Origin: Alistipes sp.
Lineage (GTDB): Bacteria > Bacteroidota > Bacteroidia > Bacteroidales > Rikenellaceae
Reading direction: 5' to 3'
Length of the DNA: 64,000 nt
Assembly (NCBI GenBank): GCA_017532885.1
Contig: JAFXIS010000075.1
Coordinates: 67,448 to 131,447, forward strand
In this document: piece by piece, positions 47,092-56,505 of the stretch
Position numbering within the stretch: the stretch's first letter is position 1
How the letters are laid out: every line of letters begins with the position of its first letter
Notes under the pieces: generated by a model
Told to the model about the DNA's origin: nothing
The model's database searches: none
The model's input: only the letters and a program-made list of their open reading frames with translations
Program-made: the position numbers and the translations under genes

Positions 47092-47761
47092 CCTCCATCG
47101 AGATAAGAGCCTCGGCAATACAAATATCCTCGGGCGTGGTTATCTTAATATTGTGTCGCTCGCCCTCGCAAAGGCGAATCTCAAAGCCCGCAGCCTCAAC
47201 TACCGAGGCATCGTCGGTAAACGCTGCTGAGAACTCCTGCTCATAGGCTCGGCGCAAAACCTCCATTTGAAACACCTGCGGAGTTTGAACCAAACGCAAT
47301 GTAGCCCTATCGACCACTTGCGAAGCTTCACCCTGCAATACTCGGCACGAATCCACAGGAGCAATTGCCGGGACAACAGCTATATGCTTCTCCGCTTCAA
47401 GAATAAGGCGTATAATAAGTTTCTTCGACACCATGGGACGAACTCCATCATGCACAGCCACATAACGCACCTCCTCGCTCAACGCCTCAAGACCTGCCTT
47501 TACCGAATGGAAACGCTCCTTACCACCGGCTACAACCTTATGCACAGCAACATCAAAACGAGCAGCAAGGTTCTTCCACAATGCGATATGCTCCTCGGGC
47601 AATACTACAACTATCTCTGCCACGGGTAACGCCTCGCGCACGCGATTAATCGTATGCACTAAAATCGGGCTATTGCCCAACATCATAAACTGCTTGGGCA
47701 TAGTGCCTCCCATGCGGCGTCCGACACCGCCTGCCACAATTACTACTCCTGTCTGTGCCAT
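47078..47761 (-). CDS. ispD: 2-C-methyl-D-erythritol 4-phosphate cytidylyltransferase
   Basis: IspD makes CDP-methylerythritol in the MEP isoprenoid pathway. The 227-residue protein has the CTP-binding VIVAGGVGRRMGGTMPKQF, the HDGVRPMVS block around residue 105, and KITTPEDICIAEALI at the end. Length and motifs are standard. It overlaps the upstream PNPOx-like gene by 19 bases and the downstream membrane-protein gene by 14. It probably forms one operon from the M23 peptidase gene to the PagL-like gene. Confidence 0.97.
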   Translation of the reverse strand: MAQTGVVIVAGGVGRRMGGTMPKQFMMLGNSPILVHTINRVREALPVAEIVVVLPEEHIALWKNLAARFDVAVHKVVAGGKERFHSVKAGLEALSEEVRYVAVHDGVRPMVSKKLIIRLILEAEKHIAVVPAIAPVDSCRVLQGEASQVVDRATLRLVQTPQVFQMEVLRRAYEQEFSAAFTDDASVVEAAGFEIRLCEGERHNIKITTPEDICIAEALISMEDADI

Positions 47762-48159
47762 ATAAGTTTCCGTCCAAATCCGAGCGTATTGTCGGTAAGT
47801 TTCAACATATCAGCCTCCAAACGCCACAGAGTCAAATCTGCCACCGCAGCATATGGGAATCGTTTCAAATAGAGAGTTTTATCCCCTTCCAATGCAGGCA
47901 TAACCCGGCCCGTAATCTGCAAGCCCTGCACACGCCCGACAACGCGGGTCTCCAACACCACAGAGGCTGCAACGCGGCTATTTTCGAGCATCATCTCCCC
48001 GTGGTGAGTTGTTTTATCCGAAGTAAAGACAAATGCTCCCTCACCCTTCGAATAGGCATAAAAGGCATTACTGCAATAGGGCTCACCGCAGGGGGTAGCC
48101 GTAGCCAAAGTCAAAACATGATGTTTCGATATAAACTTTTCTATCTTTGGGTCAATCAT
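47743..48159 (-). CDS. Pyridoxamine 5'-phosphate oxidase-like FMN-binding protein
   Basis: This 138-residue protein has the split-barrel flavin-binding fold, close to the YhbP/UPF0306 group. Seen are LTLATATPCGEPYCSNAFYA, FVFTSDKTTHHGEMM and VQGLQITGRVMPAL. FMN or heme binding is possible. Its function is unknown. Its 3' end overlaps ispD by 19 bases, and it lies 17 bases after the M23 peptidase gene. Confidence 0.85.
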   Translation of the reverse strand: MIDPKIEKFISKHHVLTLATATPCGEPYCSNAFYAYSKGEGAFVFTSDKTTHHGEMMLENSRVAASVVLETRVVGRVQGLQITGRVMPALEGDKTLYLKRFPYAAVADLTLWRLEADMLKLTDNTLGFGRKLIWHRQE

Positions 48160-48176
48160 CTCACCGACAACTATTT

Positions 48177-49490
48177 TTATTCGCCCTCAGCCTTTTGAGC
48201 AACCTCCTGCTCTACTTTAGCCGGCAAAACAATACTATCCAATTCGGTAACAATCATATCCTCGGTTGCCCTACCCTCTAATTCGGCAATGATTCTATCG
48301 CGCACAAACTCAAACGCCTCCTTATTCTCGTTTTTGATTGGTTCTGAAGGCTCTTGCGGTACGGTAAGCGGATTTATAGCCTTTCCGCCCTTCCATACAC
48401 GATAATCCAAATGGGGACCCGTAGAAGTTCCCGTGCTACCGACATAACCGATTAACTGTCCCTGCGATACGCGAGTACCCTGATTTATACCCTTCGCAAA
48501 GCGACTCAAATGCAAATATCCCGTAACGATGTTACCCGCATGCTTGATTTTCAGAGTGTTACCTCCGCCGCCATTCCAACCCTTGAAGGTCACTACGCCA
48601 TCGGCTACGGCATGCACCGGAGTTCCCTTCGGGGCTGCATAATCAACGCCCAGATGGGGACGATAGACGCGATGCACGGGATGCAGGCGCGAATATGAGA
48701 ACTTAGAGCTAATGCGCGTAAACTTAAGCGGAGCCTTCAACATCTGCTTGCGTAGCGAAGCACCATCATACTCCCAATATTTCACCTTATCGTCCTGCTT
48801 GAATGGTATGGCATAGATATCCTTGCCGCCATGGGTGAACTTCGCACCCCATACACGGCCTATGCCCACAGGAATGGTGTCTATAAGTTTTTCGTCATAT
48901 ATCACCGTAAAGCTATCGCCCTTTTGAATGCCGAAGAAATCCACCGTCCACTGATAGATATCTTCGACCTCGGCAGCCAACGCATAAGGGAGGCTGTCGC
49001 GCATTATCGCACCCCAAAGCGAGGTGTCGATTGTTGATGAACGACGCTGGCGGCGCAGCGTTACCTCCTTTTCACCGGTTGTAACACTTACCGAGTCACC
49101 CTTAAATCCAAATACCACATATTCAACGATATTTTTCTCGTAAACCAGGTAGTCAAGCGTGCCGACGGGGAGAGAATCTACGCCCAAAGAGTCGGTTGCA
49201 ATGAATGCTGTATACGGACGGTCGGCACGGATATGTCGCAAAGGAAATATCTCGCGTGCAGTTTTATCCAACCTATCGATTGTAGCGGCAGAAACACCAT
49301 AGCGATTTAGAATTGCGCCGAGGGTTTCACCTCTACCCACAGTATCTCGCTCCAAGCGATAGTCATCAGCAACAATGCCATAAACAATAGTCGGCTCCGG
49401 CTCCGCAACGGCCTCCGTCGCCTGCTCCGAGCGACATGCCATAAATAGCGTTGTAAGCGATAAAAAAATATAAAAATTAAATCTCCTCAT
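48177..49490 (-). CDS. M23 (LytM-type) murein endopeptidase lipoprotein
   Basis: MepM-like enzymes cut peptidoglycan crosslinks to allow growth. The 437-residue protein has a lipoprotein signal (MRRFNFYIFLSLTTLFMAC). An N-terminal opacity/LysM-like region contains RDTVGRGETLGAILNRYGV. The M23 domain (about 275-375) has RPHLGVDYAAP (zinc His and Asp) and GYLHLSRFAKG (His). At the usual HxH, it reads GPHLDYR, so the second His, a zinc ligand, is Asp. This HLD form seems common in Bacteroidota and may still bind zinc. It leads the ispD operon. Confidence 0.91.
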   Translation of the reverse strand: MRRFNFYIFLSLTTLFMACRSEQATEAVAEPEPTIVYGIVADDYRLERDTVGRGETLGAILNRYGVSAATIDRLDKTAREIFPLRHIRADRPYTAFIATDSLGVDSLPVGTLDYLVYEKNIVEYVVFGFKGDSVSVTTGEKEVTLRRQRRSSTIDTSLWGAIMRDSLPYALAAEVEDIYQWTVDFFGIQKGDSFTVIYDEKLIDTIPVGIGRVWGAKFTHGGKDIYAIPFKQDDKVKYWEYDGASLRKQMLKAPLKFTRISSKFSYSRLHPVHRVYRPHLGVDYAAPKGTPVHAVADGVVTFKGWNGGGGNTLKIKHAGNIVTGYLHLSRFAKGINQGTRVSQGQLIGYVGSTGTSTGPHLDYRVWKGGKAINPLTVPQEPSEPIKNENKEAFEFVRDRIIAELEGRATEDMIVTELDSIVLPAKVEQEVAQKAEGE

Positions 49491-49497
49491 AATAGGA

Positions 49498-49505
49498 CAA
49501 AGTTA
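49498..49505 (-). promoter_or_regulatory. Promoter -7 box for the M23 peptidase operon
   Basis: Minus strand TAACTTTG, eight bases upstream of the start codon, so a leader of almost no length would result. No matching -33 seen. Confidence 0.35.
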
Positions 49506-49586
49506 TGAAAAATTATGTTTACAGCCATCACACCAACCGAAAAACCACAAAAAATAGTTTATCTTTTGACAAAAACGCCCTCTCGG

Positions 49587-49618
49587 GTTGGATTATTGCG
49601 AATATTTCACTATCTTTG
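49587..49618 (+). promoter_or_regulatory. Promoter for lpxK
   Basis: GTTG at 49587-49590, 20 bases, TATCTTTG at 49611-49618, 65 bases before the start. The -33 box differs from TTTG by one base. Confidence 0.65.
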
Positions 49619-49683
49619 ACGAGATTGTAGCTATTGCATATAGCAAAGCACTACACCTTAAATTAACGCAGACCATAAGAATA

Positions 49684-50757
49684 ATGAAGTTTTTGCTTAA
49701 AATACTCTCCGGACTCTACTACATGGCTATAAGTTTTCGCCATTGGCTGTTCGACTGCGGTCTGCTCAAGAGCCATAAGTTTAAGACTCCAATTATCTGC
49801 GTGGGCAATATCACCGTAGGTGGTACAGGGAAAACCCCTACCGCCGAAATGATTATAAATTATATGCAGAAAGAGTATAATATAGCACTCCTCTCACGCG
49901 GTTATGGTCGCCGCACAACAGGATATATGGAGGTTACAAATAAGTCGTCTTACAGAGATGTGGGCGACGAGCCTCTGCAAATAAAGCTCAAGTTTCCAAA
50001 TATATTGGTTGTAGTCTGCGAAAAGCGTGTAGACGCTATAAAACGCATCGAGGAGGAGCATCCCGAAATCAACCTTATCATCATGGACGATGGATTCCAG
50101 CATCGTCATGTCAATGCCCGCATAAATGTTGTAGTTGTCGATGCTACGCGTCCATTTGAAAAGGACCACTATCTGCCGGCAGGTACATTGCGAGATTCAT
50201 TGGACTCTATATATCGAGGTCACTATTTTATCGTTACGAAGTGCCCAAAATCGATGTCACACCTCGACCAACGCCTTTGGCGTAAGGATTTGCAAAAGAT
50301 TGCTTATCAGAAGATATACTTCACACGCATTGCCAACACCGAGCCTGTACCCCTATTTAGCGAGGGAACTTCGATAAAGCCGGGCGATGATGTGGTGGTG
50401 ATGTCGGGCATCGGTAACCCCAAGTCGTTTGTTCGAAGCATGCGCCGCCGCTATAATATTGTAAAGAGCTTTAATTTCCCCGACCACCATATCTATACGG
50501 TGCAGGATATGCAACAAGTGGCCGAGGAGTTGCAAAAACACCCTAACGCAATGTTGCTCACAACGGAGAAGGATGCCGTAAAGTTGCGTCGCAGTCGTCG
50601 TATACCCGAAATTGTACGCCAGAGAATGTTCTATGTACCTATGAAGATGGAGTTCATCGAGGGCTCCGACCCCGATTTCCTCGGCACGCTGAATCAGGAT
50701 ATCAAGGGTAAGATACATCTGGACAATGAAACCGACAATACACAATTTGAAAAATAA
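49684..50757 (+). CDS. lpxK: Tetraacyldisaccharide 4'-kinase
   Basis: LpxK phosphorylates the 4' position of the lipid A precursor at the inner membrane. The 357-residue protein has an N-terminal membrane-associating helix (LSGLYYMAISFRHWLFDC), the P-loop VGNITVGGTGKTP (about residue 45), the SRGYGRRT block, and IIMDDGFQHRHVNA (catalytic Asp region). I start at the ATG at 49684; the frame is open 32 codons further up, but the promoter and the helix position favour this start. ssb follows by 14 bases. Confidence 0.96.
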   Translation: MKFLLKILSGLYYMAISFRHWLFDCGLLKSHKFKTPIICVGNITVGGTGKTPTAEMIINYMQKEYNIALLSRGYGRRTTGYMEVTNKSSYRDVGDEPLQIKLKFPNILVVVCEKRVDAIKRIEEEHPEINLIIMDDGFQHRHVNARINVVVVDATRPFEKDHYLPAGTLRDSLDSIYRGHYFIVTKCPKSMSHLDQRLWRKDLQKIAYQKIYFTRIANTEPVPLFSEGTSIKPGDDVVVMSGIGNPKSFVRSMRRRYNIVKSFNFPDHHIYTVQDMQQVAEELQKHPNAMLLTTEKDAVKLRRSRRIPEIVRQRMFYVPMKMEFIEGSDPDFLGTLNQDIKGKIHLDNETDNTQFEK

Positions 50758-50771
50758 ATAGATTTAAGGAT

Positions 50772-51221
50772 ATGATAAACAAAGTTATTTTGGTAGGAAA
50801 TGTAGGTATGGACCCCGAAGTTCGTACTACCGAGTCGGGTGTAAAGATGGCACGCCTCAGATTGGCTACGACTGAGCGATATACCGACCGCCAGACAAAC
50901 GAGACAAAGGAGATGACCGAGTGGCATACGATTATCCTTTGGCGCGGTTTGGCAAATGTTGTAGACTCTTATGTAAAGAAGGGTAGCCAGATTTATATCG
51001 AAGGTCGCCTTCGCACTCGCGAGTGGACCGACAAAGATAATATCAAGCGTTATTCGACTGAGATTTTGGCAGACGACATGAAACTTCTGGGTCGTCGTGG
51101 CGATAATCAGCAGAGCGGCACTCCCGTATCAACTTCTGCACAGACTCAACCCCAGCAGGCAGTATCTCAGCCCGCAACCCCCGTTGTTCCGCAGGATGAC
51201 CCCGACGATTTACCATTCTAA
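50772..51221 (+). CDS. ssb: Single-stranded DNA-binding protein
   Basis: SSB coats single-stranded DNA and recruits repair proteins. The 149-residue protein has an OB-fold (about 1-105; MINKVILVGNVGMDPEVRTT, WHTIILWRGLA, YIEGRLRTREWTDKD). A Gln/Pro/Thr-rich linker and the acidic tip DDPDDLPF, which binds partner proteins, end it. It follows lpxK closely. Confidence 0.97.
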   Translation: MINKVILVGNVGMDPEVRTTESGVKMARLRLATTERYTDRQTNETKEMTEWHTIILWRGLANVVDSYVKKGSQIYIEGRLRTREWTDKDNIKRYSTEILADDMKLLGRRGDNQQSGTPVSTSAQTQPQQAVSQPATPVVPQDDPDDLPF

Positions 51222-51243
51222 AGTGGTAATAAGATTATACAGC

Positions 51244-51273
51244 AGCGCCTCTCTATATCGGTAGAGAGGCGCT
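51244..51273. terminator. Intrinsic terminator after ssb
   Basis: A 12-bp perfect stem (51244-51255 with 51262-51273) with a 6-base loop; the downstream run is only weakly T-rich. Confidence 0.7.
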
Positions 51274-51285
51274 ATTATGTATAAG

Positions 51286-51440
51286 GCGTGACGCCAAAAT
51301 CACCTTGTTTGACAACCCATAATGTAGAAGTTGTATAACAAGAGGGATTTTTAGGACTGCGAAGTTTGAGAAACCGCAGCATACTTGGCGTATGTGAGGA
51401 TTTCGAAAACAAGCGTGACGCCAAAATCACCTTGTTTGAC
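51286..51440. repeat. 28-bp direct repeat pair with structured spacer
   Basis: Identical 28-base copies lie at 51286-51313 and 51413-51440, 99 bases apart. Each holds the near-palindrome GCGTGACGCC. The spacer has short complementary pairs (CTGCG/CGCAG, CATAC/GTATG). The second copy contains the last codons and stop of the NCS2 permease on the minus strand. It looks like a dispersed element, but I cannot test copy number. Confidence 0.8.
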
Positions 51441-52704
51441 GACTTCTACGGAAGATTATGTGTTCCAATATTATAACCGTAATCACTCCCATCACAAAAC
51501 CATTGCCAATCAAAGGTCGCAACATGGCGGGTATAACGCCCATAGGTATTATGCCGAACACCAAGGATACCATAATCGGCAAGCCGATAATAAGGCCATC
51601 CTCAAAGTTTGAAACAGACTTATCGGATGTAACCATATGCAAAGCGGCAGCCAACTGAGTACCCATAAGATAGAGCAAAATCACACCTATAACTGTATGG
51701 GGCAGAGCCGAAAAGAGTGCTATGAGCGAAGGAACGAAGGCACAGATTATAAGTCCTGCACCTGCCGGTAAGAGTGCATAACGCGAGGCACACAACGACG
51801 AGGCTATAACACCTGGCGACATCGAGTAGTTCACAGGCCCGATAACACCCAAGCCTCCTGCAACCACATTCATCAAACCCGTAATCCCCACACCACGGCG
51901 GCAACGCTTATCGGTATCGGGGGTTGCCAACATAGCTCCGAGGGATTGCGTCGAACCTATATCGTTAATCAGCAGAGCCACATAGCAGAACAAGAATGCG
52001 AGAATTATACCACCATCGAACTCCAACTTTGGGATAAGCAAAGTACCCTCCGACTCGGTATAGCGGGCAAAAACATCCCCAAAACCACCATATATAATAT
52101 AGTATGCCACGCTACCTACGACCAACGCCGCAGGAATAATCAACGACTTTGCCACACCTCTTAGTTTTGCAGCCGCAAGGGCCATGCAGGGCACTGCAAG
52201 AATGGCAAACCACAAGCCAAAAGCGTGTCGCGCCTCATCTCCGGCTGGGAATATAAGATTCTTAATCGTTGGGCCCAAAGTGAAGGATATAAGCATTAGG
52301 ATTACAACCACGATACGCGGAGTAAAGATGCGCTGAAGATGCTCCAAAGTCCGACCTATCGACAATAAGGCGATGGCTGCTCCTCCAAGTAATACAGCAG
52401 TGTAAATTTTATTGGTATTCACCATGTCGCCCTGCGAAGCCAAAGCGGTAATGATACCTACCAGCAACACCGATGCAGGGCCTACGACTATGGGCATTTT
52501 ATGCCCCCAAAGCACTTGAAAAATGGTAGCAAAGCCCACCAAAGCAAAGACCTTCTGAGCATACAATACCCGCTCGGCAGGTGAGCCTACGGCTATAAAT
52601 AGTGATGTCGTTACCACCGCTATCGCCAAAACAAACCATTGCAAGCTATACAGAATAAGTGGTCCCCATTTCGGACAATCGTCTACGCCATATTTCAGAT
52701 TCAT
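51427..52704 (-). CDS. Uracil/xanthine permease (NCS2 family)
   Basis: NCS2 carriers import nucleobases with protons. The 425-residue, about 12-14-helix protein begins MNLKYGVDDCPKWGPLILYSLQW, a family-type start. It has the GPASVLLVGI region, IGSTQSLGA and a GVIGPVNYSMSPGVI block. Substrate (uracil or purines) cannot be decided by eye. Its last residues, RSRQTR, come from the second copy of a 28-bp direct repeat, so the native C-terminus may have been replaced. Confidence 0.9.
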   Translation of the reverse strand: MNLKYGVDDCPKWGPLILYSLQWFVLAIAVVTTSLFIAVGSPAERVLYAQKVFALVGFATIFQVLWGHKMPIVVGPASVLLVGIITALASQGDMVNTNKIYTAVLLGGAAIALLSIGRTLEHLQRIFTPRIVVVILMLISFTLGPTIKNLIFPAGDEARHAFGLWFAILAVPCMALAAAKLRGVAKSLIIPAALVVGSVAYYIIYGGFGDVFARYTESEGTLLIPKLEFDGGIILAFLFCYVALLINDIGSTQSLGAMLATPDTDKRCRRGVGITGLMNVVAGGLGVIGPVNYSMSPGVIASSLCASRYALLPAGAGLIICAFVPSLIALFSALPHTVIGVILLYLMGTQLAAALHMVTSDKSVSNFEDGLIIGLPIMVSLVFGIIPMGVIPAMLRPLIGNGFVMGVITVIILEHIIFRRSRQTR

Positions 52705-52735
52705 AACTTTCGTGTTTTATAGTTCTCATTTCGGG

Positions 52736-52767
52736 CAAAGATACTTGAAAGGTTTTGAGCCGCCAAA
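52736..52767 (-). promoter_or_regulatory. Promoter for the NCS2 permease
   Basis: Minus strand: TTTG at 52764-52767, 20 bases, TATCTTTG at 52736-52743, about 32 bases before the start. Confidence 0.8.
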
Positions 52768-52875
52768 CATATTTTCATTTTTTTGCACCTTCATCGACAC
52801 CGATATCCGCCTCACGCCGATGCAAAATGTCCAAAAAGTCCTTATTTAAGATTTTTTCGCTATTTAATCGCGATT

Positions 52876-52911
52876 TTTGTAGACATAAATCCGAAAAAAA
52901 TCTTAAATTTG
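52876..52911 (+). promoter_or_regulatory. Probable promoter for the NagB-like/PIG-L gene
   Basis: TAAATTTG at 52904-52911 with TTTG at 52876-52879; the 24-base spacing is longer than ideal. The leader would be about 45 bases. Confidence 0.45.
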
Positions 52912-52962
52912 CATAGACATATTTAATATTATTATTCCTAACTTGACAACTATATCGCTATT

Positions 52963-54903
52963 ATGAATAATAAATACTCTTTACCAAAAGATGGCGGACT
53001 TATCCTATCGGGCATTCCTACCGATATTATCCACCGATACGAAAAAATTCCAACTTCAATATTTGATGTTGAGAGCGAGGGCGTCTGCTATGTTGCCGAC
53101 ATTATCACAAAGGCTATATCGAAGCACAACGCCTCAAATAGCGGAAAACTCTTTGCTTTGGGCTTAGCGACAGGTCGCACCCCATTAGGGCTTTATCGCG
53201 AATTGGCACGCCGCTGCAAGCAGGGATTGATTTCATTTAGCGAAGTCGAGGTTTACAGCATTGACGAGTTCTACCCCATCAAGTCTACGGAGCAGCAGAG
53301 TCGCAATTACAATATCCACGAGGAGTTCCTGAACCACATTGATATCAAGAAGGAGAATATCCATATCATTGACGGCAATGTCCCCATCGAAGAGCTGTCG
53401 GAGTATTGTACCGAATATGACCAAAAGGCACGCAATATCGACCTTATGATTATGGGCATGGGAGAGCAGGGACAAATCGGTTTCAACGAGCCGGGCTCTT
53501 ATGCTAAGTCGGTTACGCGCATGGTCAAACTTACATATCAATCGCGCAAAGCCTGCTCCAGCATCTTCTATGGCATTGAGGGTACTCCCAAAATGGCCAT
53601 AACGCTCGGTCTGAACACCGTAATGAGTGCCAAGCGCATAATCCTCATGGCTTGGGGCGAGAGCAAGGCGGATGTCGTAAGCAAAGTTGTGGAGGGTGAC
53701 GCTACACGCCTAATTCCAGCATCGCTATTGCAGAATCACCCCCATATCGAGGCTGTTGTGGATGATGCTGCGGCAGATAATCTTACCGTTAAGCAGGCTC
53801 CATGGTTGGTAGGCCCTTGCCAATGGACACCTCGCTTTATGCGTAAAGCAGTGGTATGGTTATGCAGCGTGGTCAAAAAGCCTATCCTGAAGCTCACACA
53901 CAAAGATTATACAGAGAACTCTTTGGGCGAGATGCTCGATACGATGGGTATGGACTATGCCGATGTAAACATCAAGGTTTTCAACGATTTGCAGCATACC
54001 ATCACCGGATGGCCCGGAGGTAAACCCAACGCCGACGACTCGACGCGTCCTGTACCCTCGGTACCATTCCCCAAGCGCGTGATAATCTTCTCGCCACACC
54101 CCGACGACGATGTAATTTCCATGGGCGGAACATTCATTCGTTTGGTGGAGCAGGGTCACGATGTGCATGTAGCATACGAAACTTCGGGCAATGTAGCAGT
54201 ACATGACGATGTAGTTATCCAGCACCTTGACACAGCCCGCGAATTAGGTTTTGGCGACAAAGTAGACGAGGTGCGTCAAATCATCGCCAGCAAGAAGAAG
54301 GGCGAGCCCGAACCACGCGCCCTACTCAACATCAAGGGAGCCATTCGTCGTGCCGAGGCGCGTGCTGCGGTGCGCTCATTCGGCTTGAACGAAAACACGA
54401 ATGCCCATTTCCTTAACTTGCCATTCTACGAAACAGGAGGCATAAAGAAGGGCGAGCGTACCGACAAGGATATTGAAATCATAACAGCCCTATTACAGCA
54501 GGTAAAGCCCCACCAGATATATCTGGCAGGAGATTTGGCTGACCCGCATGGTACTCACCGCGTATGTACCGAGGCCGTTTTAGAGTCTTTGTATCGTCTG
54601 AAAGATAAAGGCGAGGAGTGGTTAAACGAGTGTGTTATCTGGCTCTACCGCGGAGCATGGATGGAGTGGGAGATTGGCATGGTCGATATGGCAGTACCTT
54701 TGAGCCCCGATGAGCTTATCAAGAAGCGTCACGCCATATATCGTCACCTCTCACAGAAGGATATCGTTCCATTCCCGGGCGATGACAGCCGCGAATTTTG
54801 GCAGCGTGCCGAGGAGCGCACGCAAAACACAGCGCGCCTCTACGACCTACTTGGAATGGCAGAGTATCAGGCAATTGAAGTATTTGTAAAAATGAAAATA
54901 TAA
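52963..54903 (+). CDS. NagB-like domain fused to PIG-L deacetylase
   Basis: The 646-residue protein joins a glucosamine-6-phosphate isomerase fold (about 30-285) to a PIG-L/LmbE N-deacetylase domain (about 370-600). In the NagB part [11 protein letters not shown] and SIDEFYPI (Asp72 equivalent) are kept. The catalytic loop usually reading DGHIAFNEP reads [11 protein letters not shown], so Asp141 and His143 are replaced while Glu148 stays. The Arg and Lys that bind phosphate appear kept. The PIG-L part has PHPDDDV and DPHGTHR for zinc. It may bind an amino sugar phosphate and deacetylate it. An intact nagB follows by seven bases. Confidence 0.88.
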   Translation: MNNKYSLPKDGGLILSGIPTDIIHRYEKIPTSIFDVESEGVCYVADIITKAISKHNASNSGKLFALGLATGRTPLGLYRELARRCKQGLISFSEVEVYSIDEFYPIKSTEQQSRNYNIHEEFLNHIDIKKENIHIIDGNVPIEELSEYCTEYDQKARNIDLMIMGMGEQGQIGFNEPGSYAKSVTRMVKLTYQSRKACSSIFYGIEGTPKMAITLGLNTVMSAKRIILMAWGESKADVVSKVVEGDATRLIPASLLQNHPHIEAVVDDAAADNLTVKQAPWLVGPCQWTPRFMRKAVVWLCSVVKKPILKLTHKDYTENSLGEMLDTMGMDYADVNIKVFNDLQHTITGWPGGKPNADDSTRPVPSVPFPKRVIIFSPHPDDDVISMGGTFIRLVEQGHDVHVAYETSGNVAVHDDVVIQHLDTARELGFGDKVDEVRQIIASKKKGEPEPRALLNIKGAIRRAEARAAVRSFGLNENTNAHFLNLPFYETGGIKKGERTDKDIEIITALLQQVKPHQIYLAGDLADPHGTHRVCTEAVLESLYRLKDKGEEWLNECVIWLYRGAWMEWEIGMVDMAVPLSPDELIKKRHAIYRHLSQKDIVPFPGDDSREFWQRAEERTQNTARLYDLLGMAEYQAIEVFVKMKI

Positions 54904-54910
54904 TCCCGAT

Positions 54911-55702
54911 ATGAGATTAATAATCGAAAACAATGCTGCCGCAGCAGGCCGTTGGGCAGCAGAGTATGTAGCAGCGCAGATTAATGCGAAGGCGGCAATT
55001 TCCACCGAGCCATTTGTACTTGGTTTGCCCACAGGCTCTACCCCATTGGGCATGTATGCCGAGCTTATCAACCTCTGCAAGCAGGGTAAGGTATCGTTTG
55101 CAAATGTCATTACATTTAACATGGACGAGTATGTCGGCCTACCCGAGGAGCATCCCGAGAGCTACCACTCTTTTATGTGGAACAACTTCTTCTCACATAT
55201 CGACATCAAGCCGGAGAATGTAAATATCTTAAATGGTAACGCCGAGGACCTCGCGGCCGAGTGTGAAGCCTATGAGCAACGCATCGAGGCTGCCGGAGGT
55301 ATCGACCTCTTTATTGGAGGCGTTGGCGAAGATGGTCACTTGGCATTCAACGAGCCTTATTCATCGCTAAGCTCTCGCACGCGAGTAAAAACCCTTACCG
55401 AAGATACCATCATCGTAAATTCGCGTTTCTTCGACAACGATGTTACAAAGGTGCCCAAGTTGGCTCTTACGGTTGGTGTCGGTACGGTATGCTCTGCCAA
55501 GCAGGTCATGGTGCTGGCTTTGGGACATAAAAAAGCGCGCGCTGTACAGCAGTGTGTCGAGGGTGCTGTGTCGCACGCCTGGACAATCACAGCCTTGCAG
55601 CTACATCCCAAGGGTATCTTGGTATGCGACGAGCCGGCAGTGGGCGAGCTTAAGGTCAATACCTATCGTTACTTCAAGGATATAGAGAAAGATAATTTGT
55701 AA
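54911..55702 (+). CDS. nagB: Glucosamine-6-phosphate deaminase
   Basis: NagB converts glucosamine-6-phosphate to fructose-6-phosphate and ammonia. The 263-residue protein has [27 protein letters not shown] (Asp72), [14 protein letters not shown] (Asp141, His143, Glu148) and SRFFDND, all as in E. coli. It lies seven bases after the NagB-like/PIG-L fusion and 25 bases before deoD, so an operon for amino sugar and nucleoside salvage is likely. Confidence 0.97.
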   Translation: MRLIIENNAAAAGRWAAEYVAAQINAKAAISTEPFVLGLPTGSTPLGMYAELINLCKQGKVSFANVITFNMDEYVGLPEEHPESYHSFMWNNFFSHIDIKPENVNILNGNAEDLAAECEAYEQRIEAAGGIDLFIGGVGEDGHLAFNEPYSSLSSRTRVKTLTEDTIIVNSRFFDNDVTKVPKLALTVGVGTVCSAKQVMVLALGHKKARAVQQCVEGAVSHAWTITALQLHPKGILVCDEPAVGELKVNTYRYFKDIEKDNL

Positions 55703-55727
55703 ATCATTAAAACTAAATACTACTATT

Positions 55728-56438
55728 ATGGCAAAATTACCTACACCCCACATCGGGGCTTTAGAGGGCGAAATCGCCGAAAGAGTTATTATGGCAGGTG
55801 ACCCGTTGCGTGCAAAGTTTATGGCTGAGACATTCCTCGAGAATCCCGTTCAGTATAATAATGTACGCGGCATGCTCGGCTTCACAGGCACATATAAGGG
55901 CAAACGAGTATCGGTTCAGGGCCACGGTATGGGTATCCCTTCAATCGGTATCTACACCTATGAGTTGTTCAACTTTTATGGCGTAAAGCGCATTATCCGC
56001 ACAGGTTCGGCAGGAGCTTTCCACCCGGACTTGCGCATCGGTGATGTTGTAATCGGCATGGGCGCTTGCACCGACTCAAACTATGCAGCACAATACAACC
56101 TCCCCGGTACATTTGCTCCGATTGCAGACTTTGCAATGGCTCGCGCAGCTGTTGAGAAGGCCGAGGAGTTGGGTATTCGCTACAAGGTGGGTAATATCTT
56201 GGCAAGTGATGTATTCTATGGCGATAACGCCGAGGGCTGGAAGGCTTGGCAGAAGATGGGCGTCTTGGCTGTCGAAATGGAGGCCGCAGCACTCTATATG
56301 AATGCTGCCCGCAGTGGCAATCAGGCACTCTGCATCTGCACAATCTCTGACTCTTTGGTAACAGGCGAAGCAACTTCGGCCGAAGTACGCCAGAACAGCT
56401 TTACCAACATGATGGAGATTGCATTCAACATCATCTAA
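55728..56438 (+). CDS. deoD: Purine-nucleoside phosphorylase, DeoD type
   Basis: DeoD splits purine nucleosides with phosphate into base and ribose-1-phosphate. The 236-residue protein has [50 protein letters not shown] and [10 protein letters not shown], with the catalytic Asp in [10 protein letters not shown]. Length and motifs match hexameric bacterial DeoD. It is last in the nagB operon and is followed by a hairpin terminator. Confidence 0.97.
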   Translation: MAKLPTPHIGALEGEIAERVIMAGDPLRAKFMAETFLENPVQYNNVRGMLGFTGTYKGKRVSVQGHGMGIPSIGIYTYELFNFYGVKRIIRTGSAGAFHPDLRIGDVVIGMGACTDSNYAAQYNLPGTFAPIADFAMARAAVEKAEELGIRYKVGNILASDVFYGDNAEGWKAWQKMGVLAVEMEAAALYMNAARSGNQALCICTISDSLVTGEATSAEVRQNSFTNMMEIAFNII

Positions 56439-56464
56439 ACTCCAAAGTTCAGAAAAGCACACAC

Positions 56465-56505
56465 GAGGCTGTCCAACCATAGGTTGCGGCAGCCTCTTTT
56501 ATTTC
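56465..56505 (+). terminator. Intrinsic terminator after deoD
   Basis: Outer arms GAGGCTG (56465-56471) and CAGCCTC (56490-56496) with an inner CAACC/GGTTG stem, then TTTTATTT. Its outer arms recur in the hairpin after malQ at 59275-59316. Confidence 0.8.

Noticed and set aside
51286..51440. CRISPR array
   Set aside because: Only two copies, a 99-base spacer and no cas genes nearby.
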